Source: Flammula alnicola (taxonomy: Eukaryota; Basidiomycota; Agaricomycetes; Agaricales; Strophariaceae). Taken from it: a stretch of DNA of 64,000 nt. The translations under genes and the position numbers were made by a program. Positions 10,353-21,875 of this stretch are shown piece by piece. Within the stretch, counting starts at the first letter, position 1, and each line of letters starts with the position of its first letter. The notes beneath the pieces are model-generated. The model saw only the letters and a list, made by a program, of their open reading frames with translations. It had not been told where the DNA came from and did no database searches. The DNA lies in NCBI GenBank assembly GCA_015499995.1, contig JADNRV010000141.1, positions 1 through 64,000 on the forward strand, given 5' to 3'.

Positions 10353-12123
10353 TTAGTGATCGTCTGCACCCGGACTTCCCCACTTGACTGTTCTCACAGC
10401 GCCATCACGCCAGGATTGCACTCGGCGACGAGCCAGCACAGTCATCGTCGAGCGATCTGTCCCCACGAATCCCATTCCTTCAGACTGAATCACGGCATCG
10501 ATGAGAAGAGGATGCCTATTATCCATGAGGTTAATGGCTGAAAAGAAACAACATCGACCACTCACCAAGCGCTGTAGAGCTCCGCGGTATCTGAACTGTC
10601 AATCCTATACCAACCTTGAGCTGCGACAGCTTCCCACCACGTTGCGTTCCTCTCGTCACTTGTCATGATGACATGGTTCACAACCACACCTTTGAGCTGT
10701 AATATCTCATCTCTCACTTCTTCAACCCGTCGTGCAATTACGGAAATCGGCGCAAAGCAATCGTCAACCGCCACCGTTCCGCACCAGTTTGCGAAATCAC
10801 CGTGTCGTACGTGAATCGCTATCCACTGAATATGGGTTCAGTATAACACATCTATACGGACGCAAGGCCGGATGATATACTCACAGGAGGTGTGTCCATG
10901 TTCTGTTCGATGCCAAATGCTTTCCTTACATACTGATTTGCAAGAGATTCCAGCTCTGTGGTCCAGTGCATAAATTGTCCGACAAACAACCAAGCTGGGC
11001 TGTGATCAAAGTCGAATTCATATGGCTACATGCACATCGTCAGTATCATTTTCGTCTTTCCGATCTAGTGAACATACCTGATGGGCACAGACATAATACA
11101 GATAGTCGTAGCAGAGCATGTGCTCGTCGGGCGACAGCTTGACATGGCCCTGTGGCGATTCCCTTGGTTCGACTGCGTTCTCTGCTCGACCTTCTGGGAA
11201 ACCCAGAACCGCCAAAGAAGAGAAATCACTATGCATGTCATGCTCATAGCGAGGAATGAGTTTGATCCATGAAGGTGCTTTGGTATACGAGATGTCTGAA
11301 GGATTCATTCGTCAATGAATCCTTGGTCTCTGTTATCTTGAACTCACCAAGTTTTAACCAACTTGTTATCGCACTCCCACGCGGGAACGGTTCTCGTTGT
11401 TGCACGGCCTCCCATGTATTCCAACACCCGAGTTCGTCCACAACTTCGCTACTGCGATTTTTAACTTCATGCCATTCCAGAAGTGGTTTCTTCATGGCTT
11501 TGCGGAGTCGTGGAACATCAAAAACATCCCCAAAGTCGATTGGAGGAACGCTTCCCCCTATATGCGACGGAATGAACATGGGGACGATGGCGACGCGATT
11601 GGTTAAAATGCCGAGGTAAATGAGATTTATCTGTTGGAATTCATCAGGCCAAATTTTCAGTTGTTGAAAATAATTGTATGCCTTACATAGGTCATGACAT
11701 CGTTCGCTGTAGAAGAAAAAACTCAGTCGTAAAATTGACCAGTGTAAGCCTTGAAACATACTCCATCCAGCGGATATCCATGAACTAATGTACTGAATAT
11801 CAGGTCGCAGATTATCTTGAGGCCTAACGGGTCAGCGAGCGCACGGAAACCGGTTTAATCGACAGACCTCTAAATTTACCCGTAGGGGGTCCTTTCAAAT
11901 AATTCAGTGAATCTAGAGGATCGAGTACGCTGTCCAGGGGATTTTGAACGACCCCTATCATTTCCCTGTCCCCGTCTTCCATCAATCTGTACGAGGATGG
12001 GCGCACGGTCCACATCATAGAACTCAGGAGACCGACAACGGTGAAGACAAGCAAAATGCAGCATGTCGTTAAGATGTGCCGTCGAGAGGGCTTCGGAAAG
12101 AGGACATCGCTTTCAAAGGGCAT
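10353..12123 (-). CDS. O-fucosyltransferase-like type II membrane glycosyltransferase
   Basis: This is a Golgi-type glycosyltransferase resembling the GDP-fucose protein O-fucosyltransferase fold, a family often found in basidiomycetes. Exon 1 (start 12123) encodes a short basic tail, then one membrane segment, ILTTCCILLVFTVVGLLSSM (about residues 16-35), and a lumenal stem. After splicing, the lumenal part reads WISAGW-TNDVMTY-INLIYLGILTNRVAIVPMF, then PSHIGGSVPPIDFGDVFDVP, LGCWNTWEAVQQRE, SWIKLIPRYEHDMH and LCYDYLYYVCAHQ. The HxRxGD-like donor-site motif is IAIHVRHGDFANWC (about 10785-10825), followed by VIMTSDERNATWWE and GFVGTDRSTMTVLARRR near the C-terminus. About eight short introns interrupt it. 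Donor and acceptor are inferred, not seen. The neighbouring transporter (13554-14985) resembles GDP-fucose carriers, which supports a fucosylation role. Confidence 0.75.
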
Positions 12124-13553
12124 GGCCTCCTAATTTCGTTCAGCGTCAAGTGCTTCTCTTTTTCTACTGGAAGCCTTGAGCCTTCAATCGAGAAGTGGAC
12201 TAGAATATCGTCGCGACGCGGAGCAATGCGAGGAAACGATAACAAACAGGAGAGGAGAATTCCGAGAAATATGACTGTATCCAGTGGGGTGCGTATTGAG
12301 TGTTTTTCTCCTTGCGGGGTGTGCTCAGTAAATAGATATTCTAGTTTGCCATTGCTCGGAAGTTAGGCGGGTTCATTTGATTCATCGGGGATACGATCGA
12401 AACTGGACTGGACCTATATTTACCTCCGAACCGCTGAATTGAACCAGCAGACGTTCACGTAGGTTTATGAAAACGGCAACAAACTCGAGAAGACATGGTC
12501 CTCTAGTACTGCGTGGGGACGGCGAACCCTCCCTCAGAAACTCAGCGTATGATTATTTCATAGAAGGTCCTTCATTAGTATTATTCCATGTCGTAAGTCG
12601 CTTAGTCGACTTTCAGGGTCTACGACGTCATATTTTAGGCGCCAGGGGTTCCGGTTAATAATCCTTTTCAGTGATCAACGGGCTCTATGTCTGTCGATCC
12701 GTCGTGCCACAATTGCCATCGTCTTTGAGCCGGCATTGACATGGTCGACACGAAAGCCCCAACGAAGTCACTCCTCCAGCATGAACCCATCAGCGAGGAC
12801 AGGCTACCTTCGTCTTGTGCATAAAAGGATCAAGAAACTCGAGTCACCCACGTCCGCTGCCAGTAGACGCTACAGACTTCCACTCAACCTGACATCATCC
12901 TTCAGAACCTACACCCTCTCACTAGGGGGATGTCCTTCTTGTTACGTAGGTCATGAGCGACAGAAACTTCCACGACACATCAGTCGACGCATCTTGGATC
13001 AAAGTAGTTCTTCGGTATACGTACTACACTGACTGGTAAAGTTTTTTGTGAATCATGGTATCACGACAATCAAACTCACCAACTTTCAGACTATCTGGCA
13101 CTGTGCCATAATGCAAGGATGACTTCCTCAATTTATACGGCTTCCGGCATATTCAATATTCAAGTTCCTCTGGAAAATCGATGCTGCGATTAAGTCGACT
13201 TCATGGAAACTCCAAACATATTTATCTTATGTCCCTACAGAGCAAAGGGACCGAACACTTACCCGAAATCGATCGAAGAATTTGGATCTGAATGGAGGGT
13301 GAAAAAGAGGGGATGAATGTGTAGGGAAACGTTGACGAACGAGTTGTGGTTGTGCCGAGACCAGAGGAATGCGGCAATAGCAGTTGCCAAATCAAGGTGG
13401 TTTGCGTTGAGTGGTTCAATTGATCGAGTGTGCCCGATTTGGTATTTTTGCCTCCGTCTAACCGAAAGGAGCAAGTAATTTAAATTAGGAGAAAGAAGTA
13501 CATACGCCCCCCTCAGATTTCTCCCTCTCCGCCCTCACCTCTCCGCCCTCACA
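12124..13553. other. Intergenic, about 1.4 kb; possible orphan exon
   Basis: No confident gene. An open stretch at 12954-13034 (starting MSDRNFHDTSVDASWIKVVL and ending at a GTAAAG donor-like site) is protein-like, but an in-frame stop lies just upstream and I found no partner exons. Two overlapping minus-strand frames at 13222-13474 show no family features. The region could carry a decayed gene. Confidence 0.3.
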
Positions 13554-14985
13554 ATGACTGTCTTCAATCCACAGAGACTCCAGGTCGTTGGTGTGGTCAC
13601 CTTCTACATGGCGTCAGCGTTAATCGTGAGTTCAACGCTTACCAACCTTTTTTGGATATGTCTGAACATAGATTTTCAGATGGTATTCGTGTGCGTTCTC
13701 GAATACATATTTCACAATTCACGAGGTCTAATGACCTCCTTACTCCAGGAACAAGGCAGTTTTGAATGGCTCTCCGGATCTCCCTCTCCTGTTTTTGCTT
13801 CTGCAGGTACTCATCGCAGTGATTCTTTTACACGCTTCAGCAGCTGTACATGGAGACAAAATCAAGATACCCAAGCTGGAGATGGAGGTCGCCAAGAAAC
13901 TCATTCCTGTGGTTTCTGTCAATATAATTGGACTTGTTTTCAATACGCTTTGTCTTCGAGACGTCGAGGCCTCCTTTTTCCAGGTAATATCAAGTTGTTA
14001 TGAATCCACACGCTGACTGAACACTTCCATGTAGATTGCACGCGGACTGGTTCTGCCTCTTACGATTGCTGTTTCTTCGTGCTATACTCGGTCCACTCCA
14101 TCCAGAATGGTGTTTATGGCTGCAGGCATTGTGACTTTGGGATTTATGTTGGGAGTCGCGCCGTCTTCGAATTCGGCGCTTCCTGTAACCGCCATCCCTT
14201 CGACGCTTTCCCTCTTCTATGGAGTGCTTTCGTCGCTTTTCATCGCCTTCCATGCAGTACTCATTAAAAACTCGTTGCCTTATTGCAACAACTCGACCAT
14301 CGAGTTAGCGTGGTGGACAAACGCCGGGTCTGCCATCCTAATTCTCCCCTTTGTTATTCTGACAGGCGAGCCATCTAAGCTCTACTCTCTCGCACAAAGT
14401 GATAATTGGAACTGGGCTGTATTCCTGTGGGGAACTATTGTTACTGGAATATTCGGATTCCTGCTTTGCATCGCAGGGTTGTTGAGTATCAAGATAACAA
14501 GTCCAATCACCCATATGTTCTCCAGCGTGAGTCTACACCATATTCCCTTGGAAAATTATAGCTGATCCTAAATTTCTACGTAGGCTGCGCGATCTGTACT
14601 CCAAACTGCATTGGGAGTCTGGATATTCAATGATATCTTGACTGCGTGAGTACAAATTCTGGCACGTTTGCAAAGCGTCGAGAGACTAATATTTCATCCG
14701 CATTACAGCAGTAGAGTGGTCTCTATTTCGGTTATATTAGGGGGGACGATGTGAGTTGGTAATACTTTATTTAACTGGAATTGATTCTGACTAGTATCCC
14801 ATAGGTTGTACACATGGATCAAATCAATCGAGACCCCGGCTTCCGCGCCGACTCCCAAGCGTCAACTAGACGTTGAAATGGGCAACGCGGCGAGCGCTCG
14901 ATTCGGAATCCCCCAGGATATGGACCCCTCTGTTGCGGAGCATACGAACGGGAAGGCGGATGATATAAGGGACGAGAAGAGATAA
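13554..14985 (+). CDS. Nucleotide-sugar transporter, SLC35C (GDP-fucose transporter)-like
   Basis: This is a 364-residue, multi-pass drug/metabolite-superfamily carrier resembling Golgi GDP-fucose transporters (SLC35C1), which exchange nucleotide sugar for nucleotide monophosphate. Exons are 13554-13625, 13680-13690 (an 11-nt microexon), 13749-13983, 14035-14526, 14584-14645, 14709-14750 and 14805-14985; together they make an uninterrupted frame. The microexon restores SALI-MVFVNKAVL, the conserved SMVFLNK position of the family. Other matches are LIPVVSVNIIGLVFNTLCLR, LVLPLTIAVSSCYT, STIELAWWTNAGSAILILP, LSIKITSPITHMFS and VISVILGGTMLYTWIK. About ten membrane segments are visible, with a hydrophilic C-terminal tail. 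Substrate is an inference; related TPT-family carriers move other sugars. Confidence 0.8.
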
Positions 14986-16279
14986 TTCGCTCCTTGAATA
15001 AGGAGCATTGGACCTTTCTATACACATCAAATGGATTGGTAAACGGACGTCAGAAATGCTGATGTTATGGACTTATGGACAACTCGTAACTGCTAGTATG
15101 CTCAATTTAACTACTTAGTACTATCGATGTTAAGAGCCATATTACTTTTCGCACCTCCCATGAGGTAGACATTATCAAAACGCGGAGATATAGATCTATG
15201 TCTCAGTTGGCATGTGTTGTGCAATTTGTCAACATCACTCACTCCACTGTCATAAGCTCCGAGTCCGACTGCGTCGAATCTCTTATTATAAACAGCTTCA
15301 GACATCTAGTTCTTCTTAACACCGATTAACATCTTTGATTATAATCAAAGTCTTTTTTACTTTAGCATCATGTCACATGTGTGCGGCGAGTGATAATTAT
15401 GCGTTTGGAGCCTGCAACAATGGGGGAAATGGGCGATATCGATTCACCCATATTGACCGAGGTACAGACTGGCGAATTGAAAACTGCTGCAAGGGGAGTT
15501 ATAAGGGCAATAAGGAGAAGGAATTTTATGACGGGAGCACCGAGGCTGGTACAGTGTAGCAGCATGATATCATCAACACCTTGGGGTGCTCATCTTTTAG
15601 GGTTAGATCTGAAGTTAAATCGACAGGGCTTTGGAATCGACAACAGCTCTAGGCTCAGGTGACTGGTCTTTACTTATTCTACGTATGTTGGATGGCGTCT
15701 GCCAGTGCCATGCCATGGCACAAGAGTGGACCAGACCGTCCGGGGTAAATATGCCGTGATATAAGTGGTTCAAAAGCCAGTCGACTTGAATTGAACCGCT
15801 CGTTGGAGCTCGTTTGTGGATTTAGCTCTTGGTCGCGTCCGCTCAAAAAGCTTGACGTCAATGTTTCATCTTATTAACATACCGCACACGATGTATACCA
15901 ATTTAATGGCCATCTTCAAGTTTGCAATGCCAGGTGGCCAAATTTGAATACGGTATTATGATCACATTTTAGAGACAGATTGAGCAATGCAGATGGGTTA
16001 ATTCACCAAATGAATTGACGGGTTCTTCTTGCATTAGGGTCATTTGCGGGTGTCGACATTATTACTGGGCGCTGAATCCCCTCATACATACGTTCGATTA
16101 CGTTCCTTCCCTTCGCAATATCTCCAACTCGTCATCCGGTTATCCCGGGTCGCTTCTGACTATGTTGCAAGCTAAAGTCTATTTATATACTGTCAGACTC
16201 GCAATTTAAATCCTGGCCATCCATTTGTCCTCGACGTTTACCATCCAACTTGTTCCTCCCATTTCGCCCTGTCTGAAAA
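14986..16279. other. Intergenic, about 1.3 kb, no gene seen
   Basis: Short open frames only, none with recognisable features or consistent splicing. Base composition is AT-richer than in the flanking genes. I see no repeats of note. Confidence 0.4.
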
Positions 16280-18266
16280 ATGTCGGCGATACTTCTAGAG
16301 CCAAGGCGGGATTCTGATAGATTTGGCGGGATATCTATACCTGTGCACAAAGACGCGAGCACGGCGAGCACGACTTTCCATTCCATTGCCAACTTGCAGA
16401 CTTTCTTGTCCCCGCCAGAAGGACGCTCAAAAAAGCGTTTCTCTCCGCACGCTGAGCGCAAGCTAGGAGAGACAGAGGTTTCTTACTTCCTGCCTTCTCG
16501 GGAAAGTGGTGTAAATGATATGTGAGTCCAAACCCATCGCACAGGAGCTCCAGAACTGATCCAGGCTCTTGCCAGGTATTTGCATCTGGGGTGCCGCGCA
16601 CCTCCGCACCTGGTGGAACATCGCCGTGTAGCCCTTGTGTGGGCTATTATGCGGATTAGACACCCTCTTCTGGCGTCGAAAGTCAAGATGACTACCTACG
16701 AAGATGTCTCTTTTGCGTGCGTGAATTTCATGGTCTTGCATCATGATGTGTACACATGTTATTATCCATTCAGTTATGATGCGCCACTCTCGCCAAATGA
16801 GGCTTTATCCCTGGCGAACCGATGTCTGAATTATGGCTCGCAGTCAAAAGATGGTAAGGTTAATATCAACATATTTCGGGTGCTTCTAAATTCAGACTAT
16901 AAACAGAGCTCATTGACGGGTACCTCAATGGCCCGCGCACGTTGAGCAACGACTGTCTCTCATACCTTATAGTTTCCAAAAGCGAACTGAGCGAAGGAGC
17001 GGATCAAAATTACGATTTCCTAATTTGCGCCACACACTTTCTAGGCGACGGCATGGCGCTCCATCAATTCGCAAATGATTTCTTTGGACTTCTTGGCAGT
17101 ACTTTGGATCAAGACAGCCTCGCAGATAAACTGTCAGTCGAATGGTCGGAAAGGTGCTCGAGCTCGAAGGAAACGGTAATCTTCGTATTTATTAAACGAG
17201 AAATACCTTGTTTAACTCGACTTGTGTAGTCCCCAGGTTTGCCCTCGGCAATGGAAGACAGGTTACCCCCCGCTCCGTCTGGACGATTCGCCCAGTTGGC
17301 ATCTCGCGTAGATTTTAATTTAAGTCAGCAGAAGTTAATTGTAAGTCTTGATGATTATCCAGTCACCGTACTATTCTTAAGGCGCATACCAGGGAGGGCA
17401 TAGCTTCCCGCGGCGATCAGGAGGCTCTCGACAAACTGTGGTTCCGACGATTTCCCTGGATCGTGACACCACAAAATTAATCCTCAAGAACTGTAAAGGC
17501 CGCGGGGTGTCTATTTCTGCTGCACTTTTCGCGATATGCAACATTGCATGGGCAAGGACACATTCCCAAGGCTGGGAATTACCAACGTACGTCAATGCCC
17601 TCCTTTCTTTGGCTCGTCCTATTTGTACAACTGACCTCTTTTTAATACAGGATGATATATTCTGCCCTAAACATGCGCCCAAATCTAATGGCAGACAAGC
17701 GGTTGAACGACTCGTACTGGTTCCTTGCTATTGGATATTTTAATGTCGTTCTCCCAACGTTCCTTCCTCAATCAGGAGATGCGACCAGCACATTTTGGCA
17801 TCGGGCACGCTCTGCCAAAATACAAAGCGCCAAGGCAGCCAAGAGTCTGATGGGCGTCTCGCGCTGCCGTGAAATGGCAAACGAGCGAGGGGCACGCGCG
17901 AGGGTATGGGCAAAGGAGGACGACATTTTAGCCGCCGGAATCATCATCAACAACACCCCTCCTCCTGCAACTACGTCTATTGCCCCTTCCAAACCAAAAA
18001 TTGCTTCCAAAGCTCTCATAGGGCTCTCACTTCTGGGAAACCTGGACGGAATTTACAAGCATCCCACCTTTCCAGACATCAAGTTTCATACTTTGACGAC
18101 TGGATCTCGACAACGTTCGGGTGGTATGCTGTTGTTCGGATACACCTTCGCCGAGAAGCTCTGGGTTAGCTTCGGATACGATGAGAATGGTTTCGAGGAA
18201 GATACTGTCAAGCGATTTTGGAAGAATGTGATTGACACTGTTAACGAATTTCTGGTACCAAAGTAG
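16280..18266 (+). CDS. CoA-dependent acyltransferase-like protein (HxxxDG)
   Basis: This protein has the chloramphenicol acetyltransferase/condensation-domain fold seen in alcohol acetyltransferases and related fungal acyltransferases. Start MSAILLEPRRDSD at 16280; about six exons follow, and the stop is at 18266. The first exon joins across AT|G to YLHLGCRAPPHLVEHRRVAL. The active-site motif CATHFLGDGMALHQF carries H-x3-D-G (about 17030-17065), and a second family region reads SALNMRPNLMADKRLND near 17655. The C-terminal half gives LIGLSLLGNLDGIYKHPTFP and LLFGYTFAEKLWVSFGYDE, typical of the second lobe. No signal peptide is visible. Substrate is unknown; candidates are alcohols, as in ester synthesis, or a secondary-metabolite scaffold, but no biosynthetic neighbours are seen. 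Confidence 0.75.
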
Positions 18267-18563
18267 AGACGATTTCCGATGCCTGCCTGTATGGACTTTA
18301 TTTTACCTTCAGTTAGTACCGCCGGACATTTTTAGAGGACTTAGCTAGTGCCTTTAATGGACGCGTTTGAATAGTTTTGATATTGTCCAGGTTCGAGGAG
18401 TAAGAGTTGCAAGAGATTCAAATGTTACAATTGATATTCTTTATTGCGTTCCGGAGGCTAGAATGCCAGTGCGATTATAGTACAGTCTCCTTTGATAATT
18501 TCTACATCCAGCCATATATGTAGGATGTCCGGTCGGGTATGAGACTTTAAGTGGTCGTCAAAT
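18267..18563. other. Convergent 3' interval between acyltransferase and micropeptide candidate
   Basis: About 300 bp without coding signal. It holds the presumed 3' untranslated regions of the two flanking convergent genes. Confidence 0.35.
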
Positions 18564-18836
18564 TCAGTCATGTTCTTCGGGCATTCTTAAGTTGAATGAA
18601 AGCAGGACTACGTCGCAAAGAATGTCAATAAGAAACAGTCCCAAATAAGACCGAAATTCAAGCTACGTACCTTGGGTTTTTCCTGTAGGTTTGCCATGCG
18701 ATACCGCCCAACAAAGCTTCAAGTCCACCCCAGAGAAGGAGGGTCTGTAAAAGATCCGTTAATTAAAGGCGTCTTTAATGAGGACGGAGATTATTAATAG
18801 ACTAACCTTTCTGCGAGCAAGCATGAGGTTGTACAT
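18564..18836 (-). CDS. Candidate spliced micropeptide, about 41 residues
   Basis: I do not recognise this protein. A short product can be read from Met at 18836: MYNLMLARRK, then TLLLWGGLEALLGGIAWQTY, then RKNPRMPEEHD and a stop at 18564-18566. Two introns of normal size (GTTAGT..CAG and GTACGT..AAG) join phase-consistently. The middle exon is hydrophobic with basic flanks, like a small membrane or mitochondrial inner-membrane peptide. A perfect TATAAAAG lies on the minus strand at 18953-18960, about 115 nt upstream of the ATG. The open frame also continues upstream to about 18945, so a longer protein with an unseen first exon is possible. Its reality rests on splice signals and composition only. 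Confidence 0.4.
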
Positions 18837-18952
18837 ATCGCTTGTGTAGTGATTAGAAGCGAGGAAAATTGTATGGAAGAGAGGCTCTTCTGGGGGTGGT
18901 TTTGAGGCAAGGGTGTGTTTGTTGGATGCCTTACTGGCCCTTTGGTACGCGA

Positions 18953-18960
18953 CTTTTATA
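18953..18960 (-). promoter_or_regulatory. TATA-box-like element upstream of micropeptide candidate
   Basis: The minus strand reads TATAAAAG. Its distance to the candidate ATG at 18836 allows a leader of roughly 85 nt if transcription starts about 30 nt downstream of the box. Confidence 0.4.
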
Positions 18961-19395
18961 CTCGGAGAGGGTCAAGCCAGAATGTTCGAAGGCCCGTCCA
19001 TAGTAGCCCTGGACCATAACACTAGCGGAAAGAAACGGAAAGCGACAATAGCGGCAATTTTTTCGGAAACTCATCAGCGGATAATATCTTGTGCTAATCG
19101 CATTGCAAGAGTGCCGTGCATCAGCTCGGAGAGGTCGAGGGCAAGGACGAGTTCAACTTGTTGCCAGAAAAGGAAAATCGAGGTCAGCCGAGGCGCTTGC
19201 AAGACATATACAAACAAAACTTGGATAAGCCTCGGCCAGAGCCTAGCCCTTCACTGCACAGCCAAAGGTGTCCTTTAGAATCACTCAGGTCTACTCAGCT
19301 TTGCCTAGCTCTGCTCATACTCATACCGTAATGGCATTGAGGCTCATGATAAACGACGGCCTGGCTGGTATCTCCAAAAATATGAGTCATTTTGG
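18961..19395. other. Intergenic, no gene seen
   Basis: Only short frames. The stretch separates the micropeptide candidate from the 3' end of the TBC gene. Confidence 0.35.
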
Positions 19396-21716
19396 TTACA
19401 AGTCAGGAAGCTCCCGCTGTATCAATCGCGTCCAAGTGCTGTCCTTCCACCACTCGTTCATGCTCTCGATTCGCTCCCACAAAGTCTCCTCGTCAACCCC
19501 ATAAATCTCGTACTTCCCACCGTTGAGTGGTCGACCTTCGCGTTTTGCGACTTCAATGGCGGCTTTATTCTCACCCCTGGTCGGGTGGTCAGCTTCTGTG
19601 GCACAGGTTTGGCATATAAGTATGGACATACTTGAGCAGCTCTAATAATTCCCGCCCGTCCGGAAAGAATAGCCTGGGCTCCAATACTGCGAGGATCCCA
19701 AGAGCCGCTCGATATAGGAAAGAATCTCCTTCAAGTAGCAACACGTCCCATATACGAGCGCATGCTTCGAATGGCAGGTGATCCAGAAATAGCGGCACTA
19801 CCCAGTCAGGCAGATAAGCGCTCGGAGAAATTTGGTGCTGCTTGAAGTTGAAGTAAACTGCACGTCATTTAGCTCCAACAAAGGATAGATAATGCATGCA
19901 CGTACTCTTCGGCATCCCGTCAGCGAGCATGGTATCGAAGATTCTGGGAGAAAGTGAGTTTCTGTGCACCATCGAAGTTACCGATATTCACCTGTAATAT
20001 GCTTCTACCTATAGAGATGAGCAATTCAATTCAGTAACGGAACTATACGCGCCCAGAAAATGATAGGGTGTACCAACATCATCTTTTGAACGTTCACCAC
20101 CGAAGAAGCTTCGCAGACAATGTCGTTCCAGAAGATTGCGCATGACGACGAAGCTTTGTTGTGCGGGCATGTTGATCAACAGCATGGCCGCGATTTTTGC
20201 AGCTCCTAGTGTGTATCCCAAGCCTTCATCACTACGGGAGACGACCCATGCACAGAGCATATCCTTCAGGTCGCCGTACATGGGACCCGTTTCCTTATGG
20301 AAGAGATGTATAGTAGGAAGCGTCGTGGAGATATCTTGTTCCATCAGGTCTAGAGAGGCTTGAGGAAATACACCAGACGAAAGCGCGCGTTTAGCCCGGG
20401 ACAAGCATGTGCGGTAATGATCTAATCGTCACGTTTGCAATTATTGGTCGATTCATTAGAAGAATAGATTCAACAATGATGAGTAGAGGGACACGGTTCT
20501 CTGTCAATTGACGTCTACCTTTGCTCAAAGCTAGCTCGTTACCCACCGCTTTTTCCCATAGAGGGGCACGTAGCTGTGTCGGGATGCCGCGCCACCAGAG
20601 TTTCCGAAGCTGGGCGTTTCTGTTCACTACTCGCCAGTCTGGAAGAATCTCTTTCTCCCAAATGTGCAGAGTGTCATCGATCGCCTTCTCTCGGGCCAGC
20701 CGACGTTCCTGAAGAGCCTTACGATGTTTCTCCGCTACAATGAAATAATTATATAAGGCTTCCGGCCTTCGTTAATGTAAATCCAAGAATGACTTACCCG
20801 CAATACGGCTCTGCTTCATCATGTGCTGCCAGTCCGCCATATGCTTCTCGTCTTCTTCTCGCGGCTTCGGCGGTAGGAATGTGGGTCTCGTCTTGCTCCT
20901 GACCTTCTCAAAAGCGCTTGGGCCGACGGAGCGATGCGGTCTATGCCCAAAATCTTTTTCTGTTAGAAGTATTCCTGTGCCTGCTTGAGACCTCCCAGGA
21001 ACGGACGAGATTTCAGGGAGAGACAAAGAAGGAACAGTTTGGGAAGTAGATGCTGAAGCTGAATGCGGCGGCGATGGCCTTGATCTGTCCAGCGAACTCG
21101 TGGTTTCTCCAACGGGGGCACTCAAGGGTGTCACAGGAAGTGGCGCTGAATTGGGTACTCGTAGATTATAGTCGTGTGGAGGCGGAGAAGGTGTACGGGC
21201 TGTAGGCGGCGTTTTAGGGACTTCAAAGGGAGCCTCGGATTGCTCATGCTCATGAAAACCGTTGGGATATAATCCATTACGACCACTATGAGACGGGTGT
21301 TCGTGGTCGTCGAGATCAGGGTATTCGGGCGGGGTTCGATCATCGGAAGGCGTGGATAGAGATATTTGTGAGAAATTGGACGAAAGAGACGAGTCCAACG
21401 ACTCGGATCCTAAAGGCGGGGAGGTCGGATGGAAGTTGGGCGTTCCTTTGGCATCGATATCGAGTGTAGAGACAGAAGTATTATGATCGCTGATGAATCC
21501 GCCCGTTGAGGCAGTCTTTTCGTTGTCTCCCCAAGTCTCTTCAGGATGCGGCATATTCCTCGACATCTCTTCACGGATGGCATCCGGAGAGAAGACATAG
21601 GGCATGTCGGTCAAGTTATCGTCCGCGACGTCGAAAGCGTCATCTTCGTCGAAGTCTGGCAGTTGAAGAGGAGTAGGAATATGGGAATTGGGCAGAGAGT
21701 GTTGTGCAGAGGTCAT
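19396..21716 (-). CDS. TBC-domain (Rab GAP family) protein lacking catalytic fingers
   Basis: This is a TBC-domain protein of the TBC1D12/14-like fungal group. From Met 21716 (MTSAQHSLPNSHIP), a disordered, acidic and Ser/Pro-rich region of about 300 residues precedes the TBC domain. The frame is also open upstream to a Met at 21820, so the N-terminus could be about 35 residues longer. TBC landmarks are LRKLWWRGIPTQLRAPLWEK, LMEQDISTTLPTIHLF, YGDLKDMLCAWVVSRSDEGL, GYTLGAAKIAAMLLINMP, MPKIYFNFKQHQISPSAYLP and LDHLPFEACARIWDVLLLEG. The Arg finger (IxxDxxR) reads DISTTLP with Thr, and the Gln finger (YxQG) reads YTLG, so GTP hydrolysis on a Rab is not expected by the classical mechanism. It probably acts as a Rab-binding or scaffold protein. 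Divergent with GCP4. Confidence 0.82.
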
Positions 21717-21875
21717 GGAGGTTGTAGATAGGGTTGTAGACAACGGTGTGCGGAGTCGGCGCTGCCCTATCAGAGTCGACGGTAGCCATGCCGCTAATAT
21801 GCTGTGACATCCGAAAGCCATGCCCGTGACGGTCGTGTTTCCCAAGACGTCCCAGTCACACACCTCCCTTTTATC
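21717..21875. promoter_or_regulatory. 159-bp divergent promoter, TBC protein / GCP4
   Basis: The two likely start codons (21716 minus, 21876 plus) are 159 bp apart and point outward. No TATA box or obvious binding site was seen. The TBC frame stays open through the whole interval, so the exact boundary on that side is uncertain. Confidence 0.4.
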
